From UBA6168 sp041163745 (GTDB lineage: Bacteria; Bacteroidota; Bacteroidia; Chitinophagales; Saprospiraceae), in assembly GCA_041163745.1 (NCBI GenBank), contig JBEAQU010000078.1, positions 62,001 to 126,000 of the forward strand: DNA of 64,000 nucleotides, read 5' to 3'. The notes below the pieces were generated by a model. It worked only from the letters and a program-made list of their open reading frames with translations, made no database searches and was not told the origin of the DNA. Every line of letters begins with the position of its first letter. The first letter of the stretch is position 1. This document shows, one piece after another, positions 54,501 to 60,905 of the stretch. Made by a program: the position numbers and the translations under genes.

Positions 54501-56435
54501 ACTTCCCAACCCCTCCAACCAGCCATCCTACTGCAAAACCTGCTGCTGATCGTCCCGGAAGGGTCGAGCGAAACCATCTCCAACAACTTCCTGCAGGCAG
54601 ACGGTCCGCCGGAAACCACCGTCTTCACCCTGCTCTCTCTACCGACCACCGGCCTCCTCCTCCTGGACGGCGCTCCCCTCCTCATCGGGGATACCTTCAC
54701 CCAAGCCCAGATCGACAACGGTTCGCTTGCTTTCCAACATGCCGGCAATACCATCGGGACGGACGGATTCCGCTTCGATCTGACGGATTCCGCAGGAGGC
54801 TGGCTGCACAACCAATCCTTCCATATCCAGGTAACCGGCAATTTCTCAGCCACCATCTCCGTGACCCAAGGTATCGATTGCGATGGCAACCCCACCGCCG
54901 TCATCGAAGTGACCGCATCCGGTGGTGTCGAACCGTTCCTTTTCAATCTCAACAACAGCCCCCTGCAGCCGAATAATGTATTTCCCAACCTGGGGCCCGG
55001 TACCTACACGGCCACCGTCGTCGATTCGACCGGCGCCACCTTCGTCACCAATTCCGTTTCCATCGTCGCCACCCAACCCTTGCTGGCCACGATTTCATCG
55101 GCTCATGACACCCTCCTCGTCCTGGCCTCCGGCGGAACCGCACCGCTCACCTTCAGCCTCGACGGTCTGCCGGCCCAACCCGACCCCATATTCCCCGACC
55201 TGCCAAACGGGTCCTATACCGTCCTCGTGACCGATGCCAACGGCTGCACCACCTCCGCAACCGGTACCATCTCCGTCTCCCCACTCGCCGCTACCGTGGC
55301 CACAGACGGCACTCCCCTTTGCCAGGGAGACTCCTCGCTGGTGCTCACCATAACGGCGGAAGGTGGAAATGCCCCCTATCTCTACTCTCTCGACGGCATA
55401 TTTTTCCAACCCAGTCCCGTATTCGCTTCCCTCACAGCCGGCACATACACCCTATATGTCCGGGACGAGGACGGAACCATCCTGGCCTTGCCCCCTGTCA
55501 CCGTATCAGATCCGCCGGCACTCGATATCGCCACCTCCGTTACCGGAACGACCATCCTGTCCGTCGCCTCCGGCGGAACAGGCATCCTGCTGTACAATAT
55601 CGACAACGGCACCTTCTCCGCCGGAAATAGCTTTACCGTCAATGGTAACGGCTCCTATCTGCTGGGGGTCCTGGATGAAAACGGTTGCACTGCCTTCACG
55701 ACCGCTACCGTCAATGTCCCCGTGGATGCCCTCGTCCTGACCACACCGCCTTCCTGCGCAGCCGGTGTAGACGGCACGATCTCCATCGACAGCATCGCCG
55801 GAGGCGTACCGCCATATCTGTTCTCCCTCAATGGCGGATCCTCCCAACCGGAGGGTACTTTCGGAAACCTTCCCGCCGGTACCTTTGACATCGAGATTAC
55901 AGACGCCGCCGGCAATTCCCTTACCGTCTCCGTCGAATTGACGGAGCCCCAACCCCTGACCCTTATCCCGACCATCAATGGGAATTCCTTGACCGTCTCC
56001 GCCTCCGGCGGCACGCCTCCCTACCTGTACTCCCTGGATGCCGGCATGACCTTCCAGGCGGAAAACCTCTTCACCGAGCTGGCCAACGGTGGCTACGTCA
56101 TCCTCGTACAGGACGAGAACGGATGCACCTCAGGCGACTCCGTCCTGATCAACTTCACCTTCCTGCGACCGGTCGAGGAACACTTCTCCTTCGAAGTCCT
56201 CCCCAACCCCAGCAACGGACTCTTCCAACTGGTGTTGTCAGCCAGAACCGCCGAAGAACTCCGCCTCCGACTCTTCGATGCCGCCGGAAAACTGCTCTTC
56301 GAAACCCGATCCTGGATCAGCCGCCCGTCCTCCGTCGAAACACTCGACCTCCGGCACCTGCCGAACGGCACCTACGAACTGCAGGCTACCTACGGCCGAT
56401 GGTCCGGCAACCGCCGCCTGCTGATCCTGCACTGA
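51507..56435 (+). CDS. Large secreted zinc metalloprotease with P-domain, SprB-like repeats and T9SS sorting domain
   Basis: About 1642 residues. A signal peptide (MMRVIACLFSVFIALASFGQ) is followed by a reprolysin-like metalloprotease with the zinc motif HEIGHQFGGNHT (near residue 339) in a domain that begins YALALACTGEYAQF. Then come Ig/FN3-like modules, a proprotein-convertase P-domain (about nucleotides 54050-54510), a cadherin-like module (54530-54840) and six SprB-like repeats (54845-56160), each with the ending NGxYxVxVxDxNGC or a variant. The end, VLPNPSNGLFQL, is a T9SS type A domain. It should be exported to the surface and act on proteins. An in-frame ATG at 51480 is possible but adds nine residues before the signal peptide. 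Confidence 0.92.
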   Translation: MMRVIACLFSVFIALASFGQSPDLWLDVKEKSLLPSASAQRDIIPASYRTLALDMDQLLPLLASAPMRNTPATKTAPTLAIPMPAGGFQDFRIVEAPVFHPDLTAKYPYIRSYAGWSSEDPTAYLRFGVTQKGFHAALFSSRHSTVYIDAYASGDAAHYICYFKHDLQPANLFTCETDGLPVQRSPQSGGAVPKMAGDCQLRSYALALACTGEYAQFHGGTVPLVMAAYAEAMTRVNGIYEREFAVTMELVPNTDLLIFLDAATDPYTNNNGSTMLGQNQTTCNNIIGNSNYDIGHVFSTGGGGIAFLNAVCNNNNKARGVTGGASPVGDPFWVDYVAHEIGHQFGGNHTQNNSCNRNNATAMEPGSASTIMGYAGICAPNVQSNSDDYFHAVNLDEVSAHITGNGNSCATAIPSGNNAPEVTTANASYQVPVSTPLILTAEGSDPDGDVLTYCWEQMDNAAAPMPPQPTNTGGPAFRSLNPTESPQRFLPPLPSVIAGTTPTWEVLPSVSRNMFFRCTVRDNHPGAGCTAETDVILQFHDTAGPFLVSEPNTGAIVWFTGAFAQVSWDVAQTDLAPINCSQVEILLSVDGGLSYPYTLAAATDNDGGETVSVPLVSSTQARVMVRSLNNVFYDISNENFTISEPPSPTFLLSSAPSQFTACPQDTAVFSLNMVPLAGFSDTVSFSVDGLPTGATVSFEPDGPVLPPANVVLTVHNLQNVPPGNYAATITATSASVNQTIGISLLLPAPVTQAPTAIGPSDGTVGTAFGPTPLSWSGLPTTDLYFLEVASSPSFQPAFHTATVSDTSYLVPGTTGETVYYWRVRGVTDCGQGPASITAAFQTASIACNSYSSVNTPVPIPDTDATTISDFITVPAGNPVSSVKVSVQIDHTWAGDLIARLSDPQGTVVTLFDRPGVPASTYGCGNDDIVVSLFDTAPNSAADLENSCNNNPAVAGDFQPLSPLSALHGTPSGGDWILVVEDAFPEDGGALEAWSLELCTSQPLQPAILLQNLLLIVPEGSSETISNNFLQADGPPETTVFTLLSLPTTGLLLLDGAPLLIGDTFTQAQIDNGSLAFQHAGNTIGTDGFRFDLTDSAGGWLHNQSFHIQVTGNFSATISVTQGIDCDGNPTAVIEVTASGGVEPFLFNLNNSPLQPNNVFPNLGPGTYTATVVDSTGATFVTNSVSIVATQPLLATISSAHDTLLVLASGGTAPLTFSLDGLPAQPDPIFPDLPNGSYTVLVTDANGCTTSATGTISVSPLAATVATDGTPLCQGDSSLVLTITAEGGNAPYLYSLDGIFFQPSPVFASLTAGTYTLYVRDEDGTILALPPVTVSDPPALDIATSVTGTTILSVASGGTGILLYNIDNGTFSAGNSFTVNGNGSYLLGVLDENGCTAFTTATVNVPVDALVLTTPPSCAAGVDGTISIDSIAGGVPPYLFSLNGGSSQPEGTFGNLPAGTFDIEITDAAGNSLTVSVELTEPQPLTLIPTINGNSLTVSASGGTPPYLYSLDAGMTFQAENLFTELANGGYVILVQDENGCTSGDSVLINFTFLRPVEEHFSFEVLPNPSNGLFQLVLSARTAEELRLRLFDAAGKLLFETRSWISRPSSVETLDLRHLPNGTYELQATYGRWSGNRRLLILH

Positions 56436-56461
56436 TCGCCTCTACCCGTCCGCCGTACCGC

Positions 56462-56495
56462 GAAGGGCGTTTTATCGGTCGATAAAACGCCCTTC
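56462..56495 (+). terminator. Putative terminator hairpin after the metalloprotease gene
   Basis: GAAGGGCGTTTTATCG (56462-56477) and its exact complement (56480-56495) form a 16-bp stem with a 2-base centre. No T-run follows, so this is a weaker call; it could alternatively be a DNA-binding site upstream of xerD. Confidence 0.5.
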
Positions 56496-56537
56496 CCTTC
56501 GGTCCGCCGCCCGCTGTCCCGAAAACTTACCCACACC

Positions 56538-56573
56538 TTTGGGACACGCCTTTTCCCACTTGCCTTATCTTTG
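56538..56573 (+). promoter_or_regulatory. Promoter of the xerD-mazG pair
   Basis: TTTG (56538-56541) is followed by TATCTTTG (56566-56573), an exact -7 element, with a 24-bp gap, slightly long. Transcription would start near 56580, which supports the xerD start at 56637 and argues against the one at 56571. Confidence 0.55.
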
Positions 56574-56636
56574 TCCTTTCACCGCCGGATACCTACACTT
56601 CTTCATGCCCGGCAGCACCACCAATTCCTTGCCTTC

Positions 56637-57572
56637 ATGTCCGGTTGGCCATCCCATATCAAAGGATTCCAATCCTTTCTCCTGCTGGAACGCTCCCTGT
56701 CCGCCAACACCGCGGACGCCTACCTGCGAGATGTCTCCAAACTGGCCCAGTTCCTGGACATGACCGGACAACCGGCCGGCCCCTCAGATGTCTCCTTGAA
56801 CCATCTGCGCAACTTCCTGCGCTACCTGGCGGAAATCGGCCTGGATGCCCGCTCGCAAGCCCGTATCCTTTCCGGCGTCCGGACCTTCTTCCGGTATCTC
56901 CTCGCAGAAGACCTGGTCCGGGAAGACCCCACCGCCATGCTGGAAACCCCTGCGATCCAGCGAAAGCTGCCGGTCGTCCTTACCTATGACGAAATCAGCT
57001 CCTTGCTCGCCGCCATCGATCTGAGCGAACCCCACGGCCTTCGCAACAGGGCCATGCTCGAAACGCTCTATGCCTGCGGTCTCCGGGTGTCCGAACTGAC
57101 CGGCATGAAACGATCCGACCTGTACCTGGATATCGGAATGGTAAAGGTTAATGGAAAAGGAAACAAGGAAAGATTGGTCCCCATCGGCGAGGAAGCGGTC
57201 AAATATATCCAGATGTACATGGATGGGGTCCGGCGCCATCTCTCCGTAGCGAAAGACTGCGAGGACATACTGTTTCTGAACCGTCGGGGAAGGCAGCTCA
57301 GCCGCGTCATGGTTTTCCTCGTCATCAAACAACTCGCGGAAATGACAGGCATACAAAAGGTCGTAAGCCCCCATACTTTCCGTCATTCCTTCGCCACACA
57401 TCTCCTGGAAGGCGGAGCAGACCTTCGCGCCATTCAGGATATGTTGGGCCATGAAAGTATTCTCACCACCGAAATCTATACGCACCTCGATACGGATTTC
57501 CTACGGGAAACCATCCTTCGGTGCCACCCCAGACACCTCGCTTTTCAACAATCGAAATTCAAGACGTCATGA
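56637..57572 (+). CDS. xerD: Tyrosine recombinase XerD
   Basis: This 311-residue enzyme has the SAM-like N-terminal domain (IKGFQSFLLLERSLSANTADAYLRDV) and the catalytic domain. The conserved residues are visible: Arg in CGLRVSEL, His and Arg in HTFRHSFATHLLEGGADLRAIQDMLGH and the nucleophile Tyr in TTEIYTHLD. It resolves chromosome dimers at dif together with XerC. Full length with no integrase-specific arm-binding domain supports the housekeeping role. The stop overlaps the mazG start by 4 bp. Confidence 0.94.
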   Translation: MSGWPSHIKGFQSFLLLERSLSANTADAYLRDVSKLAQFLDMTGQPAGPSDVSLNHLRNFLRYLAEIGLDARSQARILSGVRTFFRYLLAEDLVREDPTAMLETPAIQRKLPVVLTYDEISSLLAAIDLSEPHGLRNRAMLETLYACGLRVSELTGMKRSDLYLDIGMVKVNGKGNKERLVPIGEEAVKYIQMYMDGVRRHLSVAKDCEDILFLNRRGRQLSRVMVFLVIKQLAEMTGIQKVVSPHTFRHSFATHLLEGGADLRAIQDMLGHESILTTEIYTHLDTDFLRETILRCHPRHLAFQQSKFKTS

Positions 57573-57943
57573 CCCTGCAGGAAGCGCAACATCAAGTGGA
57601 CGAGTGGATCCGGTCCGTCGGGATCCGATATTTCGACGAACTGACCAACACGGCCATCCTGATGGAGGAAGTCGGAGAAGTGGCCCGCCTTATGGCCCGC
57701 CTCTACGGCGAACAATCGTTCAAATCGCCCGAACAGGCACTGACCGCCACCGCAGACCTCAAGGACGAACTGGCGGACGTCCTCTTCGTCCTGATCTGCC
57801 TGGCCAACCAGACCGGTACCGACCTGACCGAAGCACTGCGGGACAACTTGGAGAAAAAAACGGGAAGGGATAAAGACAGGCACCGGAACAACCGGAAACT
57901 TTCGGGAACACAATCAACGAACTTAAAAAATAAAAAAAAGTGA
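57569..57943 (+). CDS. MazG-like nucleotide pyrophosphohydrolase
   Basis: This 124-residue protein has the MazG-like all-alpha fold: EEVGEVARLMARLYG (E-E-x2-E) followed by DLKDELADVLFVL (D-E-x2-D), the metal-binding acidic set. Such enzymes hydrolyse non-canonical or excess NTPs to NMP and pyrophosphate. The basic tail (KKTGRDKDRHRNNRK) is unusual. The ATG at 57569 overlaps the xerD stop (ATGA), so translation is coupled; an earlier in-frame start would lie inside xerD. A two-part hairpin follows. Confidence 0.87.
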   Translation: MTLQEAQHQVDEWIRSVGIRYFDELTNTAILMEEVGEVARLMARLYGEQSFKSPEQALTATADLKDELADVLFVLICLANQTGTDLTEALRDNLEKKTGRDKDRHRNNRKLSGTQSTNLKNKKK

Positions 57944-58010
57944 GTATAAGACCAGCTCTACCCCCCAAACGAACTGGTCCCACTCACTATCCCAGGGCTC
58001 ATTAGCCCTG
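57940..58010. other. Structured element of two hairpins after mazG
   Basis: GTGAGT (57940-57945) pairs with ACTCAC (57982-57987), and inside it GACCAG (57950-57955) pairs with CTGGTC (57974-57979). A second 7-bp stem, CAGGGCT/AGCCCTG, spans 57993-58010. The following plus-strand sequence contains CTTTTT, so the whole can serve as a terminator, but two stems with compensating pairs are more than a terminator needs. Confidence 0.45.
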
Positions 58011-58244
58011 AAGACTTCTTTTTCCGACTATCCCTCGCCAGTCTTGAATCCATGGCACGGAAATTTGTCGGAATTCTATTTTTCTGAGCAGTTTTTGTCG
58101 GAGAAGCGACGTAAGCGAAGCAACTGGGCAATAACGCCATCTATTGATTTCGGGAGGGTGGTTGACCTTTGGCCGCGCGTTCCGATGTGTATCCTTTGGT
58201 CTAAAATCATGCCATTTCAACAGCACGCACAGGACCTCACGGCA

Positions 58245-58631
58245 TCAATCCAGTGAAATTTTCGTTCCTGAAACCAACGCCCCACGCAACTTGTTCCTGT
58301 CCTCCATATAATGTGAAAAACTGTGGTATTCCCCATAGCAAAGCAAGTCGCCCCCACGCAGTTTCAGCAGCAATCTGTACCGCAGCTGGTTCTCCGCATA
58401 AAAGAAATCAGTCAGTATTTCTTCTACCGCAGTCCCCTGCAAAGTTCCGCTAAGTTTGTCGTCTTGTTCCATTTGCGAATACGATGTGCCACGATCGGAC
58501 ACCGGCGGAAGAAATTGTTTGATGCTGCCGCCAACCGAATGTCTGACGCTATGATGAATGTAAAATCCGTGCCAGTTAACACCCGACAGACCAGCATCCG
58601 TCGATTCTGTCGTGCTCCGGTCGGCAAGCAA
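58245..58631 (-). CDS. Hypothetical protein, 128 residues (doubtful)
   Basis: An open frame with no signal peptide, membrane helix or known motif; the part with VEEILTDFFYAENQLRYRLL looks like a plausible folded protein. It overlaps another frame of similar quality on the other strand, and the region is gene-poor, so it may not be a gene. Confidence 0.22.
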   Translation of the reverse strand: MLADRSTTESTDAGLSGVNWHGFYIHHSVRHSVGGSIKQFLPPVSDRGTSYSQMEQDDKLSGTLQGTAVEEILTDFFYAENQLRYRLLLKLRGGDLLCYGEYHSFSHYMEDRNKLRGALVSGTKISLD

Positions 58632-58721
58632 TATGACGGATGTTTCCCTTCTGGCATAAAACAGCCATTTTGTCAGTTCGAGGAGCCACTGGCACGCCCT
58701 TTGACCCCCCGCAGGAAACGG

Positions 58722-58749
58722 TTGTTTTTCCGGCGCAAGCGTACGTTTG
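58722..58749 (+). promoter_or_regulatory. Promoter of htpG
   Basis: TTG (58722-58724) is followed after 17 bp by TACGTTTG (58742-58749), an exact -7 element. It lies about 170 bp upstream of the htpG start, so the leader is long. Confidence 0.55.
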
Positions 58750-58917
58750 CCCTTCCCAATTACGGTGTTATATGTGCGTATTCCATCTGCTGTCTACATC
58801 CCGGAAGCAAATGCGCCATAACCTGGGGACCCAACCGGTCTGACAAAAGCGACGGCATGGTAAAAGAAAACATTGTCTGCCGCCCATCTTTGCCATAACA
58901 TCAAAATTCATCCTGCC

Positions 58918-60789
58918 ATGCAAAAAGGAAACATATCCGTCCAGACCGAAAACATTTTTCCGGTCATCAAGAAATTCCTCTATTCCGACCATGAGATCTT
59001 CCTGCGGGAGCTGGTCTCCAATGCGGTGGACGCCACCACCAAGTTGAAATCACTGGCTTCCCGTGGCGAACAAACCGGTGAACTGGAAGACCTGACCATC
59101 GAAATCATCCTCGATGAAAAAAACAAGACGCTGACCATCCGCGACAAGGGCATCGGGATGACAGAGGAGGAGGTGAAACGCTACCTGAACCAAATCGCCA
59201 TCTCCAGTGCCCAGGAATTCATGGAAAAATACCAGGGTGAGACCAATATCATCGGTAAATTCGGCCTCGGTTTCTATTCCGCCTTCATGGTGGCCGACAA
59301 GGTGGAGGTTCATACCAAATCCTGGAAGCCTGGTTCCGATGCCGTCCGGTGGTTGTGCCTGGGAGACCCCAGCTTCGAAATCTCCACCATTGAAAAAGAT
59401 TCCCGGGGCACCGATATCATCCTGCATATCAGCCAGGACAGCGAGGAGTTCCTGGCTTCCGACCGAATCGATTCCCTGCTCAAGAAATATGGAAAATTCC
59501 TGCCGGTCCCCATCCAGTTCGGTACCCGCAAGGAAACCGTCGAAGAGGGAGAAGGGGAATCCGCATCGTCCCGCGAAGTCGAAGTCGACAACATCATCAA
59601 CAATACCCAACCGGCCTGGAAGAAGCAACCTTCCGAACTCACGGCGGACGATTATACGGCCTTCTACCAGGAACTGTACCCCTTATCCTTCCAGCAACCC
59701 CTCTTCTGGATTCATCTCAACATCGATTATCCCTTCAATCTGACCGGAATCCTCTATTTCCCGAAACTGAACAACTCCCTGGAAGTACAGAAGAACAAGA
59801 TCCAACTCTACAGCAACCAAGTATATGTGACCGATGAGGTGAAGGAAATCGTGCCGGAATTCCTGACCTTGCTGCACGGTGTCATCGATTCACCGGACAT
59901 CCCGCTCAATGTAAGCAGGAGCTATCTGCAGAGCGATGCCAACGTGCGGAAAATCACCGGTTACATCACCCGAAAGGTAGCGGACAAACTGCAGGAGCTC
60001 TTCAAGCAGGATAGGGAGGATTTCCAGTCGAAGTGGAAAGACCTTGGCATTTTTGTCAAGTACGGCATGTTGTCCGATGAGAAGTTCTACGAAAGGGCCA
60101 CTGATTTCGCGTTGTTGAAAAATACGGACAACCAGTTCTTCACCATTGAGGAATACAAGACCAAGGTCAAGGAGCTGCAGACGGACAAACACAAGCGTGT
60201 CATCCTGCTGTATACCCACCAGCAGGAGGAGCATCATGCCCAGATCGAAGGGGCGAAGGCACGCGGCTATGATGTCCTGGAAATGGATACGATCATCGAT
60301 GCCCATTTCATGCAACACCTGGAATACAAACTGGGGGACGTCACATTCGTGCGGGTGGATTCGGATACGCTGGACAACCTGGTGCAGAAGGATGAGAAAA
60401 AGGAAAGCGTCCTGTCCGAAGACCAACAAAACAAAGTCAAGGAAATTTTCGAGCAACTGGCCAAGGAACAGCCGGGCCAAACCGTGCAACTGAGTCCGCT
60501 CTCACCGGAAGAGCCTCCGGTCCTGATTACCAAGCCCGAATTCCTGCGCCGCATGAAGGAAATGCAATCGCTCAACGGCGGTGGCTTCGGCGACATGGGT
60601 GAGATGTACAATATCGTCGTCAACACCAACCACCCCCTGGTAGTCGACAACCTGCTTCGCGGGGAAGACCCGGAGCAGCAACAGGCGTTCGCCGGACACC
60701 TCCTGCATCTCGCCTTGCTGAACGTCGGCATGCTCAAGGGTAAGGCATTGTCCGATTTCGTCAAAAAAAGCCTGTCGTTCCTACGATGA
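58918..60789 (+). CDS. htpG: Molecular chaperone HtpG (Hsp90)
   Basis: This 623-residue chaperone has the N-terminal GHKL ATPase (LRELVSNAVDATTKL and DKGIGM motifs, GLGFYSAFMVADKV), the middle domain and a C-terminal dimerisation domain (about residues 500-623, NTNHPLVVDNLL). The ATG at 58918 is chosen since it begins the QTENIFPVIKKFLYSD signature; an upstream start at 58873 adds 15 residues without similarity. It helps client proteins to mature and is usually heat-inducible. A strong terminator lies 42 bp past the stop. Confidence 0.96.
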   Translation: MQKGNISVQTENIFPVIKKFLYSDHEIFLRELVSNAVDATTKLKSLASRGEQTGELEDLTIEIILDEKNKTLTIRDKGIGMTEEEVKRYLNQIAISSAQEFMEKYQGETNIIGKFGLGFYSAFMVADKVEVHTKSWKPGSDAVRWLCLGDPSFEISTIEKDSRGTDIILHISQDSEEFLASDRIDSLLKKYGKFLPVPIQFGTRKETVEEGEGESASSREVEVDNIINNTQPAWKKQPSELTADDYTAFYQELYPLSFQQPLFWIHLNIDYPFNLTGILYFPKLNNSLEVQKNKIQLYSNQVYVTDEVKEIVPEFLTLLHGVIDSPDIPLNVSRSYLQSDANVRKITGYITRKVADKLQELFKQDREDFQSKWKDLGIFVKYGMLSDEKFYERATDFALLKNTDNQFFTIEEYKTKVKELQTDKHKRVILLYTHQQEEHHAQIEGAKARGYDVLEMDTIIDAHFMQHLEYKLGDVTFVRVDSDTLDNLVQKDEKKESVLSEDQQNKVKEIFEQLAKEQPGQTVQLSPLSPEEPPVLITKPEFLRRMKEMQSLNGGGFGDMGEMYNIVVNTNHPLVVDNLLRGEDPEQQQAFAGHLLHLALLNVGMLKGKALSDFVKKSLSFLR

Positions 60790-60830
60790 GTTGTATTGGG
60801 TCGCCTCCCGGGCGGCTCGGGCAAACATGG

Positions 60831-60866
60831 AAAAGGCAACCCGGAGCCGGGTTGCCTTTTCTTTTT
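60831..60866 (+). terminator. Terminator after htpG
   Basis: AAAAGGCAACCCGG (60831-60844) and its exact complement (60847-60860) form a 14-bp stem with a 2-base centre, followed by CTTTTT. It may also help to end the convergent transcript. Confidence 0.9.
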
Positions 60867-60905
60867 CCGGCCTGCGGAGGTCCGGCCGCCTGCCTTCGCG
60901 CTGGC

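Larger units (their letters stand above)
57944..58917. other. Gene-poor, lower-GC stretch before htpG
   Basis: About 970 bp with no recognised gene or RNA. It is less GC-rich than its surroundings, and both strands carry short open frames without family features. It contains the hairpin pair and the htpG promoter. A decayed gene or an unrecognised RNA is possible. Confidence 0.5.

Noticed and set aside
51860..56160. Repeated patterns resembling a DNA repeat or CRISPR array
   Set aside because: The repetition is at protein level (SprB-like modules); there are no identical short DNA repeats with spacers.
56462..56495. Possible dif site for XerC/XerD upstream of xerD
   Set aside because: The 16-bp perfect palindrome lacks the two 11-bp arms with a 6-bp centre and the TATAAT-like core expected for dif; a hairpin is the simpler explanation.
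58323..58898. 191-codon open frame on the plus strand before htpG
   Set aside because: It overlaps the htpG promoter and has an unusual residue mix with many Cys, Arg and Phe; no domain could be recognised.
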